The notes beneath the pieces are model-generated. The model was not told the DNA's origin. It made no database searches and worked only from the letters and a program-made list of their open reading frames with translations. The position numbers were made by a program, and so were the translations under genes. Positions 33,487-42,152 of a stretch of DNA of 64,000 nucleotides are shown in pieces. Position 1 is the stretch's first letter, and the number at the start of each line of letters is the position of its first letter. Origin of the DNA: Paradevosia shaoguanensis (lineage in GTDB: Bacteria; Pseudomonadota; Alphaproteobacteria; Rhizobiales; Devosiaceae); NCBI RefSeq assembly GCF_016801025.1, contig NZ_CP068983.1:2665001-2729000 (forward strand), in the 5' to 3' direction.

Positions 33487-34389
33487 TCAGCGGATGCCGG
33501 AGGTCATCAGGCCGCGTACATAATAGCGCTGCAGCACGATGGCGGTGACGATCAGCGGCACGGTCACGAAGGTGAGGCCGGCGAAAAGTGGGCCGTCGAG
33601 GGAATAGTTGGGCGAACTCTTGAGCCCGGCTAGCATCACCTGGACGATCTGCTTGTTCGGATCCTGCATGATGACCAGCGGCCAGAGATAGGCATTCCAA
33701 GACCAGATGAACTGGATGAGGACGAGCGTGGCCAGAGCCGGCTTCACGTTGGGCAAAGCGACGCGGAAGAAGATGCGCCAGGTGCCGGCGCCATCGACGC
33801 GGGCGGCGTCGTCGAGTTCGCGCGGAATCTGCGCGAAGGTCTGCCGCATCAGGTAGATGCCGAAGGGCTGCGCGGCGAAGGGCAGGAACAGCGCTGGGTA
33901 GGTCGAGGTCAGCCCGAGGCCCGAAACCACCTGATAGAGCGGCACCAGGATCACTTCCAGCGGAATGAAGGCGGTGAGCAGCGTCAGGCCGAAGATCAGG
34001 TCGCGGCCGGGGAAGCGCAAGCGGGCGAAGGCATAGCCGGCAAGCGTCGAGGTCAGCACCACCAGGGCCACCTGCCCGCCGCTCGCGATCGCGGTGTTCA
34101 TGATGTACTGGCCGAACTTGAGCTCGTTGAAGAGCGAGGCGTAGTTCTCCAGCGTCGGCTGGGGCGGGAAGAAGCTCCAGAACGAGAGCGGGTAGCGGGT
34201 GGCAATGACCGAGGCGGTGGATTTGAGCGAGGTCAGGGCCGCCCAGACCACCGGGAAGGCAAAGAGGAAGGTGATCAGCAGCAGGCTGCCGGTGCCGATC
34301 CACGAGACGAAGTCGCGCTTCTCCCCGGCGGCGCTGGCCGCGGCGGGCTGGGCGAGGGTCTGCATGTTGGTTTCGATATTTTCGGTCAT
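33487..34389 (-). CDS. CUT1 ABC transporter permease (MalG/UgpE type)
   Basis: 300 residues from ATG 34389 (MTENIETNMQTLAQPAAAS). Spans include WIGTGSLLLITFLFAFPVVWAALTSLK; EAA loop LDDAARVDGAGTWRIFFRVALPN; C-terminus LQRYYVRGLMTSGIR. Starts 2 bp after the partner permease. Similar to UgpE-type glycerophosphodiester/sugar permeases. Confidence 0.94.
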   Translation of the reverse strand: MTENIETNMQTLAQPAAASAAGEKRDFVSWIGTGSLLLITFLFAFPVVWAALTSLKSTASVIATRYPLSFWSFFPPQPTLENYASLFNELKFGQYIMNTAIASGGQVALVVLTSTLAGYAFARLRFPGRDLIFGLTLLTAFIPLEVILVPLYQVVSGLGLTSTYPALFLPFAAQPFGIYLMRQTFAQIPRELDDAARVDGAGTWRIFFRVALPNVKPALATLVLIQFIWSWNAYLWPLVIMQDPNKQIVQVMLAGLKSSPNYSLDGPLFAGLTFVTVPLIVTAIVLQRYYVRGLMTSGIR

Positions 34390-34391
34390 CG

Positions 34392-35297
34392 CTATCTCCA
34401 ACCCTTGCGGTCGCGGATGGCATAGGCCTGCAGCACGGTGATGCCGATGAGGACGAGCATCATGAACATCACGCTGGCCGAAGCCGTGCCGGGCGAGGAG
34501 AATTCGAACGCCTGGGCGTAGGAATAGAAGGGCAGGTTGGTGGTCTGTCCGTTCGGTCCGCCCTGAGTGAGCAGGATGATCGGGGTGAAGAGGCGCGCCG
34601 CGGCCACCGTGACCATGAAGATGGCGAGGATAATGCTCGGACGCAGCAGGGGCAGGGTGATGCGGCGGAAGATGCGCCAGTTGCTGGCGCCGTCGAGCGC
34701 TGCCGCTTCCATCACCTGCGGAGAGATCGCCTGGAGGCCGCCGAGGAAGATCAGCATGGGCAGGCCCACATCCTTCCATGCCGTCATGACCACGATGGCG
34801 ACGATGGCGTGTGGACCCGATGTCAGGAACGGCACTTCAGGGAGGCCGACGGATTTGAGGATCGCGTCGAAAAGGCCGGTGCCCGGCTCGTAGAGCTGGC
34901 CCCAGATGAGCGCGGCCACGGCTTCCGAGGAGGCGAGGGCGCCGAGGATGGCGGCGCGCGCGAGCATCGTGCCGCGCATGCGCTTGTCGAGGAGGATAGC
35001 GAGGCCCAGCGCCATCGGCACGACGACCACGATCATCAGCACGATGTAGACCAGCGTGATCAGCATGGCGTTGACGAACACCTGGTCGGCGAAGATCTGG
35101 GCGAAGTTATCCCAGCCGGCCCAACCGTTGGGGCGCTTGGTGAAGGCGTTGAAGGTGCGGAAGCTGTTCAGGACGGCCGAGACGAGCGGCCAGAACTGAA
35201 ACAGGCCCAACCCCAGGAGCACCGGTAACACCATGACGGGGCCGGCGAACATTTCGCCGCGCCTTGTGGGATCGGGGTTCCACAATCCTTTGAACAT
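34392..35297 (-). CDS. CUT1 ABC transporter permease (MalF/UgpA type)
   Basis: 301 residues from ATG 35297 (MFKGLWNPDPTRRGEMFAGPVMVLPVLLGLGLF). EAA loop VMEAAALDGASNWRIFRRITLPLL and QGGPNGQTTNLPFYSYAQAFEF are typical. The frame is open upstream to 35528, but that part is antisense-like and overlaps the binding-protein gene. Confidence 0.94.
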   Translation of the reverse strand: MFKGLWNPDPTRRGEMFAGPVMVLPVLLGLGLFQFWPLVSAVLNSFRTFNAFTKRPNGWAGWDNFAQIFADQVFVNAMLITLVYIVLMIVVVVPMALGLAILLDKRMRGTMLARAAILGALASSEAVAALIWGQLYEPGTGLFDAILKSVGLPEVPFLTSGPHAIVAIVVMTAWKDVGLPMLIFLGGLQAISPQVMEAAALDGASNWRIFRRITLPLLRPSIILAIFMVTVAAARLFTPIILLTQGGPNGQTTNLPFYSYAQAFEFSSPGTASASVMFMMLVLIGITVLQAYAIRDRKGWR

Positions 35298-35327
35298 TGG
35301 CCAAGCCTTCTTGAGGATGGAAGCGAG

Positions 35328-35352
35328 CCTCCCCCGCGTTGAGCGGGGGAGG
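35328..35352 (-). other. Stem-loop between binding-protein and permease genes
   Basis: CCTCCCCCGC-GTTGA-GCGGGGGAGG, a perfect 10-bp stem with 5-base loop, 13 bp after the binding-protein stop. No T-run; probably raises binding-protein mRNA relative to the downstream permeases. Confidence 0.75.
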
Positions 35353-35364
35353 TCGAGATTGCGG

Positions 35365-36804
35365 TTAGCGGTACTTGGCGAGCAGGCGATCGATCTGGGC
35401 GGCCGTGCTGTGCAGGCGCTCCTCCACGTCGACGCCCAGGGCAATGTCCTTGACCGCCGGATTGACGGCGTTGACGTAGTCGAGCCAGCCGACCGACTTG
35501 GGCGAGCCGAAGGCGCGCTCGCCGACATTGGCGCAGAGGATGGCTACCGGGTCGGTCTTGTAGGCCGGCGATTCATCGGTCAGCGATTTGCGCGAGGGCA
35601 TGGAACCACGCACGTCGTAGAAGGCGCGACGGTTGGTGTCGTTGAGGAGGAAGGCGAGGAGCGCGGCGGCTTCCGGAATGTACTGGCTGCCCGAATAGAT
35701 GAACGGGGCATCGGCCACGCTGGAGGCGAAGGGGATGTTGCCGCGGATCGGCGGGGAGACACCCCACTCGAACGGCGCGCCGCTCTTGCGGAAGGTGTTG
35801 GCGAAAGCCATGGACGAGAAGTCGATGGCGGCTGCGCCGCTCTTGTAGTGATCGACGACCACGCCCTTGGGCGTCAGGCCCTCGTTGAACATGGCCTGGT
35901 AGTTCTTCATGCCCTGGATGGCTTCGGGCGTGTCAAGGTAGCCGCTGGCGGTCAGGCCGTCTTCGGAGATGCCGGCGAAGGTCTTGAAGAGGGTCGAATC
36001 CTTGGGCGCATTGGGATCGCCCATCATACGCACCCACATGCCTTCGAGCTGCGAATAGTTCGAGCCCGGGCCGCGATTGCCGAAGCGCGAGGACGCCATG
36101 CCGAAGGTGGTCTGGTCGCCTTCCTTGCGCAGCTTCTCGGTGATGGCGCGCATCGCATCGAGCAATTGGTCGGCCGTCCAGCCGCCATCGACGTCGGTGA
36201 CTTCCGGCGGGGTCTCGACGCCGGCGCGCTTGAAGATGTCGCGGTTGAAGTAGACGAAGCAGGAATTGGATTCCCAGGCCAGGCACATGACCTTGCCGTC
36301 GATCGTGGCGGCGTCACGCATCGCAGGATAGATGTCCTGGATGAAGTCTGCGGAGAAATAGTCGTTGAGCGGCACGGCGATTTCACCGGCGGCGTAGACC
36401 GAGGCCAGCTCTGTGCTGCCCATCATGATGTCGGGCGCGGAACCCGAAGCCACGTAGAGCTGCACCTTCTTGGCGAGGTCGCCGTAAGGCACGCGCTCTT
36501 CTTCGATGGTGATGTTGGGATAGGCTTCCTTGAAGGCCGTATAGGCAGCTTCGATCGGCGCGTTGATCTCGGGGGAGAATTCCTGGCGCATCACCTTGAT
36601 GGTGATCGGCGCGTCGGTCAGTTCCGGACCGGTATAGCCGCCAAGATCGATCTTGTACTTGCCCGGATTGGTGCCGGGGCCTGCCGCGAATGCCCGCGAC
36701 GGCAGAATGCTTGCAGCGGCAAGCAGCGAGGCGCCGCCGAGGAGCACGCTGCGGCGAGAGATACCGCCCTTGCCGGCTTTCGCCATTTTGTAGTGTTCAG
36801 CCAT
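35365..36804 (-). CDS. CUT1 ABC transporter solute-binding protein with Tat-type signal
   Basis: 479 residues from ATG 36804 (MAEHYKMAKAGK), preceded by GGAGAAGG; ATG 36816 is the alternative. Twin-arginine leader ISRRSVLLGGASLLAAASIL, probable cleavage after AFA (about 40). Mature features: DAPITIKVMRQEFSPEINAPIEAAYTAFKEAYPNITIEEE, MCLAWESNSCFVYFNRDIFKRAG, SGSQYIPEAAALLAFLLND. Second gene of the operon that leads to the CodA-like enzyme and FGE. Confidence 0.92.
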   Translation of the reverse strand: MAEHYKMAKAGKGGISRRSVLLGGASLLAAASILPSRAFAAGPGTNPGKYKIDLGGYTGPELTDAPITIKVMRQEFSPEINAPIEAAYTAFKEAYPNITIEEERVPYGDLAKKVQLYVASGSAPDIMMGSTELASVYAAGEIAVPLNDYFSADFIQDIYPAMRDAATIDGKVMCLAWESNSCFVYFNRDIFKRAGVETPPEVTDVDGGWTADQLLDAMRAITEKLRKEGDQTTFGMASSRFGNRGPGSNYSQLEGMWVRMMGDPNAPKDSTLFKTFAGISEDGLTASGYLDTPEAIQGMKNYQAMFNEGLTPKGVVVDHYKSGAAAIDFSSMAFANTFRKSGAPFEWGVSPPIRGNIPFASSVADAPFIYSGSQYIPEAAALLAFLLNDTNRRAFYDVRGSMPSRKSLTDESPAYKTDPVAILCANVGERAFGSPKSVGWLDYVNAVNPAVKDIALGVDVEERLHSTAAQIDRLLAKYR

Positions 36805-36879
36805 GACCTTCTCCATCCCTTGCTGAGGTCTACTTGTTGGTGCGCGTATGCGGTCGCGCTGCCGATGCGTTGATCGCGG

Positions 36880-37947
36880 TCAGAGGCGGTTGCCGGTTTC
36901 GCCATCGAAGAGGTGCAACTTGTCCCGGTTGACCGCGAGGTTGATGCGCTCGCCGCGATGCAGGTCGTGGCGGCCCTTGAGCACTATCGTGATGCTCTGG
37001 CCGTCGAGATTGGCCATGATCTGCGTCTCGGGGCCGGTCGGTTCGACGACGACGACTTCGGCCGAGGGGCCGGTCGTGCCGAGTTCGATATCTTCTGGGC
37101 GAATGCCGACCTGGAGACGCAGGCCCGGCGCCAGATTGCCGCCACTGGGCAGTGTCGCCAGTACCTGGCCATTCGCGGTGATGCAGGCCAGGCCATTGTC
37201 GCTGGCCGCGGTAGTGCACTGGATCAGGTTCATCGAAGGCGAGCCGATGAAGCTTCCGACGAAGGCATTGGCCGGACGGTCATAGAGCTCAAGGGGCGAG
37301 CCGATCTGCTCGACCACGCCATTGCGCATCACCACGATACGGTCCGCCATGGTCATGGCCTCGAGCTGGTCGTGGGTGACGTAGATCATCGTCGCCTTGA
37401 GGCGCGCGTGGAGGTCCTTGATCTCGGCGCGCATCTGGACGCGCAGCTTGGCGTCGAGGTTCGACAGCGGTTCGTCGAAGAGGAAGACCTTGGGGTTGCG
37501 CACGATGGCGCGGCCCATGGCGACGCGCTGCTGCTGGCCGCCTGAAAGCTGGCGCGGATAGCGATCGAGGAGGCTGTCGAGCCCGAGGACCCCGGCGGCG
37601 GCCGCGATGCTCTTCCCCATGTCGCTCTTGGACTGCCCGCGCATTTCGAGAGCGAAACTCATGTTCTCGCGCACGGTCATGTGCGGATAGAGCGCGTAGT
37701 TCTGGAAGACCATGGCGATGTCACGGTCCTTGGCGGCGAGATTGTTGACGACCTTGCCTTCGATGGCGATCTCGCCACCGGAAATCTGTTCGAGGCCGGC
37801 GATCATGCGCAGAAGGGTAGACTTCCCGCAGCCGGACGGTCCGACAAGGCTCAGGAACTCGCCGTCGCGTACGTCGATATCAATGCCCTTGAGCACGGTG
37901 GCCGTGCCGAAGGCCTTGACCAGTTTGCTTACGCTTACGTTCGCCAT
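36880..37947 (-). CDS. CUT1 ABC transporter ATPase (UgpC/MalK type)
   Basis: 355 residues from ATG 37947 ([14 protein letters not shown]). Walker [11 protein letters not shown]-loop [14 protein letters not shown], signature [14 protein letters not shown], Walker B VFLFDEP, switch His [10 protein letters not shown], and a TOBE regulatory domain ([34 protein letters not shown]). First gene of the minus-strand operon; could also serve the two nearby importers that lack an ATPase. Confidence 0.95.
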   Translation of the reverse strand: MANVSVSKLVKAFGTATVLKGIDIDVRDGEFLSLVGPSGCGKSTLLRMIAGLEQISGGEIAIEGKVVNNLAAKDRDIAMVFQNYALYPHMTVRENMSFALEMRGQSKSDMGKSIAAAAGVLGLDSLLDRYPRQLSGGQQQRVAMGRAIVRNPKVFLFDEPLSNLDAKLRVQMRAEIKDLHARLKATMIYVTHDQLEAMTMADRIVVMRNGVVEQIGSPLELYDRPANAFVGSFIGSPSMNLIQCTTAASDNGLACITANGQVLATLPSGGNLAPGLRLQVGIRPEDIELGTTGPSAEVVVVEPTGPETQIMANLDGQSITIVLKGRHDLHRGERINLAVNRDKLHLFDGETGNRL

Positions 37948-38343
37948 CTTCCTCTCATTTCGTCGCAACGTGCCAGACGATTGAACCGTGAAACGCGAGA
38001 AAGTGGATACAATCTGCGTTGGAATTAATAGGGATAGTGCGTGCCCAAAGCGTGCGCCGGAAGAACCATCAGCGAGCGCCATGAGCGCCGCGCTGCTGCC
38101 GGTTAGGCATCGCTATGTGGATATTTCGACCAATTCACTGGGGAATTTGGCCCAAGATCAGGCCAGCTGCCGCAGTTCATTGCGAGTTTGGGCCTGAAAG
38201 TGAGGCGGCCCCTCGCTGGAAAAGCTCTTCTCCCTCCCTAAAAAGATAAGCTTTCATGCAAGGGGTAGTGTATCAACTTAATGTTGTCAATGGATACAAA
38301 GTATGAGCAAAATTCCAGCGCTTCCGAAGGATGGAGATACTTG
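37948..38343. promoter_or_regulatory. Divergent promoter region with repeated TGGATACAA motifs
   Basis: No gene seen. TGGATACAA occurs at 38004-38012 and 38291-38299. On the minus strand the second copy is followed by TTGACA (38290-38285), a possible -35 for the importer operon, and TGTATC at 38269-38274 pairs with GGATACA at 38292-38298 as an inverted repeat around it, which suggests an operator. The regulator is not identifiable in the window. Confidence 0.4.
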
Positions 38344-38841
38344 ATGGAATCGCCTGTTCCCGGCCTGATGCGCTCATTGGCGGCGCTCGATGGCATCCTG
38401 CGGAAGGCCGAGACGTATTGTGTGCAGGAGGGGCTGGATCCGAGGGTGATGCTGGAAGCGCGATTGGCTGCGACGATGAAGCCGATGACCCACCAGATCA
38501 GGCTGGCCTGTAATGCGGCGACCGAGCTCGTGGCGCGGCTGGCGATGGACGAGACGGCCTCGATCGAAGGAGCCTATGCGACATTCGCCGATCTGCATTC
38601 GAGCGTGGAGCGGGCGCGAGCCTTCATCGGCTCAGTGCCCGAGAGTGCCTTTGCCATGGCCGACGAACGGGTCATCCCCGTCGTGTTCGATGAGGAGGAG
38701 GTCGATTGCTCCGCCCATCGTTATCTCACCGAATATGCAATCCCGAACTTCTACTTCGCGATGACAACCACCTACGCCATCCTGCGCAATCGCGGTGTGC
38801 CAGTGAACAAGAAGGACTTTCTGGGCGTGGGCGTCGCCTAG
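38344..38841 (+). CDS. DUF1993 family protein
   Basis: 165 residues from ATG 38344 (MESPVPGLMRSLAALDGILRKAE), preceded by a GGAG; in-frame ATGs at 38281 and 38290 fall in the operator region and are less likely. Typical DUF1993 features: YCVQEGLDPRVMLEARLAATMKPMTHQIRLACN, FADLHSSVERARAFIGSV, HRYLTEYAIPNFYFAMTTTYAILRNRGVPVNKKDFLG, probably a DinB-like helical bundle of unknown function. Ends 4 bp into the convergent ApbE gene end. Confidence 0.85.
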   Translation: MESPVPGLMRSLAALDGILRKAETYCVQEGLDPRVMLEARLAATMKPMTHQIRLACNAATELVARLAMDETASIEGAYATFADLHSSVERARAFIGSVPESAFAMADERVIPVVFDEEEVDCSAHRYLTEYAIPNFYFAMTTTYAILRNRGVPVNKKDFLGVGVA

Positions 38842-39842
38842 GCGGTCTGGAAGACGGTGCCATCCAGTCTTGTGCCCGAGGCCTTGATGCCTGGATAGGC
38901 CTTGAGAAGGGCGGGGGCGTGATCCTCGCCGCCGACGAAAAGGGCGGTGGAGAGGCCATCGGCCAGCATGGCGCGCGGGGCGACGATGGCGACGTCGAGG
39001 AGCCGGTTGGCGCTGAGGCCGGTGGCGGGATCGAAGATGTGGTGCGAGGTCGAGCGACCGAAGCGCTGGCCATAGCCACCGGAGACGGAAAGCGCGGTGT
39101 TCTCTAGATCGATGGCGCGACCGATGGCCGAGGGCGAGAGCGGGTTGACGATGGCGACCGACCAGGGATCGCCATCCGGCTGCGTGCCCAGGGCGCGGGT
39201 TTCACCGACATCGACGATGGTGTGGTCGAAGCCCTCTTCGCGCAGAAGATCGGCGATGCGGTCCGTAATGTAGCCCTGGGCGATGCCGTTGAGGGTGACG
39301 GCCATGCCGGGCTGGACGAATCTGATTGTGCGGGCACCGATATCGATCCGGGAATAGTCGACAAGACCTTGTGCGGTTGCGATCTCGGATGCCGAAGGGC
39401 CATAGGGCGAGGTTGGCGCCGAGCGGAAGTGGGTTTCGTAGAGCCGCCAGAGCGGCTGCACCGTCGGGTCGAAAGCGCCGTTGCAGGTGTGGGCGATGTT
39501 GCAGGCGGCGCTCAGGACGGTAGCCATGTCCTGAGACGGGCGAGTCAGCTGGCCATTGCGGTTGAGCTGGGCGATTTCGCTATCGGTCCGGAACAGGCTG
39601 AAGACGTTTTCCAGCCGCTCGATCTCGCTACGCATGCGCGTGATGGTGTTACGGGCGAAGGCTTCGTCTTCGTGCCAGAGCATCAGCTTGGCCGGACCGC
39701 CGAGCGACTCTCCCTGCCAGGTGACGAAGTCGGGGCGGCGTCCGTAGCGCTGGGCTGCAGCAGCGCCGAGGGGCAGGGCCAGGGTGGCGCCTAATACTGC
39801 AAGGGTCCGGCGGCGAGACCATTTCTGCGGCGTGCGGTGCAT
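38838..39842 (-). CDS. apbE: FAD:protein FMN transferase (ApbE)
   Basis: 334 residues from ATG 39842, preceded by GAGGAG. Twin-arginine-like leader WSRRRTLAVLGATLALPLGAAAA, so exported. ApbE features: MLWHEDEAFARNTITRMRSEIERLENVFSLFRTDSEIAQLNRNG, VTLNGIAQGYITDRIADLL, VDVGETRALG, ALSVSGGYGQ and HHIFDPATGLSANRLLDVAIVAPRAMLADGLSTALFVGG. It attaches FMN covalently to a Thr of target proteins. Its target is very probably the NosR-like protein encoded 2 bp upstream. Confidence 0.93.
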   Translation of the reverse strand: MHRTPQKWSRRRTLAVLGATLALPLGAAAAQRYGRRPDFVTWQGESLGGPAKLMLWHEDEAFARNTITRMRSEIERLENVFSLFRTDSEIAQLNRNGQLTRPSQDMATVLSAACNIAHTCNGAFDPTVQPLWRLYETHFRSAPTSPYGPSASEIATAQGLVDYSRIDIGARTIRFVQPGMAVTLNGIAQGYITDRIADLLREEGFDHTIVDVGETRALGTQPDGDPWSVAIVNPLSPSAIGRAIDLENTALSVSGGYGQRFGRSTSHHIFDPATGLSANRLLDVAIVAPRAMLADGLSTALFVGGEDHAPALLKAYPGIKASGTRLDGTVFQTA

Positions 39843-39844
39843 AA

Positions 39845-41956
39845 TCAGCTCCTCACCGGGGCGGCGCCCGCCGAGCGGGTGAGCACGAAGTTCTGACGGG
39901 CGCGGACCTTGCGCTCGCGGGCCAGCGGCGGGCAGCGGTGGTCGTCGTAATATTCGACCTGGCAATCGAGGCACTGGAAACATTCGGCCATGTCGATCTT
40001 GCCTGAGGGCGCGATAGCACGGACCGGGCAGGAACGCTCGCAGAGGTGGCACGGGCTGCCGCATTCCGGCCGCCGCTTGAGGAGGTTCAGGAGATGCAGG
40101 CGATCGAGCAGCGCCAGTGCGCCGCCGAGCGGGCAAAGGAACCGGCAGAAGGCGCGTTCGGTGAAGAGCCCGATCGAGAGCAGCACGACGGCGTAGAGCA
40201 CATAGGGCAGTGCGCGGGCGAAGTGGGTCGAGATGGCGGTCTTGAACGGCTCGATATCGGCGGCAACGGAGCCAGCCGTCGGCGCGACGAACGCGAGCGT
40301 CACCACGACGAACAGCGAAACGTACTTGCCCCACCAGAGCTTCTTCTGGAGCTTCCAGGACGGGTTCCATTGCGGCAGTCGCAGGGCGCGGGCGAGTTGC
40401 GCCAGCAGTTCCTGCAGAGCGCCAAAGGGGCAGAGCCAGCCGCAAAACACGCCGCGTCCGAGGAGGAGGAGCGACAGGGCGACATAGACAGAGATGATCA
40501 CGATCAGCGGCTCGGCCAGGTAGAAGCCGATATCGAGGTCCTGGAAGGGGGCCTTGAGGTAGTTGATGATGTGAACGATCGAAAGTTGCGCACCGACCGT
40601 CCAGCCGAGCCAGACGAGCGTGAAGAGCAGGAAACCGCGGCGAACCCAGAGATGGAGGCGGCGCCTGCGGGTGAGCTGGGCCTGGAAGGCAAGGATGCCG
40701 GTGAGGCAGAGCAGGGCGACGCTCAGGATGATGATCTGCGGCAGCGAGGCGGTCCAGGCTTCGAGCCATGCCGGCGGCGGATCGGCCTCGGGCATCAGGA
40801 TGTGCTCGGCGGGCAGCTTGTATTCGAGCGCGGGCAGCGCGACCTGGATCGGGTTGCCGGCGGCATCCTTGGCGGAAACCTGCACTTCGGCGGTCCAGGG
40901 CGCGAGCGGATCGAAGCCGGTCTCGGGCGGCAGAAGCACCAGGCCGCTGACCCTGCCCATGGCGATGCCGGCCCGCATGAAATGGGACTTGTCGAAGTCG
41001 TAGACATGATCGCCCTGGCGGATATGCAGGCGCTCCAGTCGATAGCCGCTCGATTTGTTCTGGAACTTGTAGCCGAGGAAATCGTAGGGGCCGTTCGAGG
41101 CCAGGAAGATGGCGTTGGTGCCGGTCGGGAAGTCCGAGAAGATACGGTCGTGGTTGCCGCGACCCGCGGCGTTGCGGCCGATCATGGCTGGCGTGGCGAG
41201 GCCGGCGCGCAGTTCGAGGTAGACATCGGACGGGCCGCCCTTGGGGGCAACTTCGAGGCTCGAGACATTGGCGCCTGCTGCTTCGACCACGCGAGTGAGA
41301 TCGGCATTGGTGATATCGATAGAGGCGATGGAGCCATCGGCCAGCAACTGCTCGGGCGTCAGGTCCTTGAAGTCGTCGATGTTGAGCGTGGGCTCGGTCA
41401 CGACCGGACGGCCTTCGCGGAAGCTGAGGACGATGCGGGCGCTGTCGCGAATGGCGTTGCGGAAGGCTCGGCCCGAAGTCGTGGCGCCGGCGATGAGCTC
41501 GGCCTTGGGGCCGTCGGATGCGCCGGTTTTTGCCGTCATGCCCGGTGTGTGGGTCATGAACTTCTGCATGAGCGCGGTGAGGTGCTCGTCACCCACGATC
41601 AGCGGTTCGCGATGGAAGAGGATGGTCGAGCCGGTGACATGGCCTTCGAGATCGACGCCGGCGATGACGTCGAAGAGGATGCCGGAATAGCCGTGGGCCG
41701 CGACAACATCGAGGGTCGAGAAGATGTAGCCGACCACTTCATCGCCCCGATAGGCGGCCGCGGCCGGAGGGCCACCGTCCTGCATCAGTTCGACATGGTC
41801 GATGTCGGGAAAGACCGCCGCTACGACTTCGGGCGTCAACCGCTCCATCAGGGGCGGGGTGTGCTCGAGGTATTCGTAACCGGCGGCGAAAGCGATCTGG
41901 GTATCGAGGAGCAGCAGGACGAGGACGCCGACTAGGCTCAGGCAAAAACGAAACAC
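39845..41956 (-). CDS. NosR/NirI-type membrane flavoprotein with iron-sulfur centres
   Basis: 703 residues from GTG 41956, preceded by GGAG; the frame is open to 42100 but the extra N-terminus lies in the divergent promoter. Order: signal/anchor span (1-24), periplasmic FMN-binding domain with candidate flavinylation motif AGATTSG (156-162), a large periplasmic region, then membrane spans with CGWLCPFGALQE and CRFLCPLGGALAL, and two 4Fe-4S-type cysteine clusters (CGSPCHLCERSCP; CFQCLDC with CPP). NosR proteins pass electrons to periplasmic N2O reductase, but no nos gene is present here, so its redox partner is open. Confidence 0.9.
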   Translation of the reverse strand: MFRFCLSLVGVLVLLLLDTQIAFAAGYEYLEHTPPLMERLTPEVVAAVFPDIDHVELMQDGGPPAAAAYRGDEVVGYIFSTLDVVAAHGYSGILFDVIAGVDLEGHVTGSTILFHREPLIVGDEHLTALMQKFMTHTPGMTAKTGASDGPKAELIAGATTSGRAFRNAIRDSARIVLSFREGRPVVTEPTLNIDDFKDLTPEQLLADGSIASIDITNADLTRVVEAAGANVSSLEVAPKGGPSDVYLELRAGLATPAMIGRNAAGRGNHDRIFSDFPTGTNAIFLASNGPYDFLGYKFQNKSSGYRLERLHIRQGDHVYDFDKSHFMRAGIAMGRVSGLVLLPPETGFDPLAPWTAEVQVSAKDAAGNPIQVALPALEYKLPAEHILMPEADPPPAWLEAWTASLPQIIILSVALLCLTGILAFQAQLTRRRRLHLWVRRGFLLFTLVWLGWTVGAQLSIVHIINYLKAPFQDLDIGFYLAEPLIVIISVYVALSLLLLGRGVFCGWLCPFGALQELLAQLARALRLPQWNPSWKLQKKLWWGKYVSLFVVVTLAFVAPTAGSVAADIEPFKTAISTHFARALPYVLYAVVLLSIGLFTERAFCRFLCPLGGALALLDRLHLLNLLKRRPECGSPCHLCERSCPVRAIAPSGKIDMAECFQCLDCQVEYYDDHRCPPLARERKVRARQNFVLTRSAGAAPVRS

Positions 41957-42093
41957 GGCTGCTCCAGGTCTTCGGGACGCTGCAAATGTTGCCCCTGTCT
42001 GACAGCAGCGGCGAAAATATTTTCCAATGTGATGTATGAGGAAAAGTAATTTTGTGCGCGAAAGGCTGGAAAGGCGGGTGATGTCTCCCGGTC

Positions 42094-42148
42094 TTGACAT
42101 TCATAGCTGGTCGGCTATGAATTAATCCATAGCCAACGGGGTATGGAT
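42094..42148 (+). promoter_or_regulatory. ArsR-type promoter with two tandem operators
   Basis: ATTCATAGC-N6-GCTATGAAT (42099-42122) is a perfect 9-6-9 repeat, followed by ATCCATAGC-N6-GGTATGGAT (42125-42148), the same layout with one mismatch. TTGACA (42094-42099) and ATGAAT (42117-42122) are spaced 17 bp as -35/-10. The sites sit just before the ArsR start at 42153, a standard autorepression arrangement. Confidence 0.8.
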
Positions 42149-42152
42149 TCCG

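Noticed and set aside
38838-40769. 643-codon frame extending the ApbE gene upstream
   Set aside because: The extra part is an out-of-frame reading of the NosR-like gene; the ApbE leader and ribosome site are at 39842.
39845-41956. Part of a denitrification (nos) cluster
   Set aside because: No nosZ, nosD, nosF, nosY or nosL frame on either side in the window; only ApbE accompanies it.
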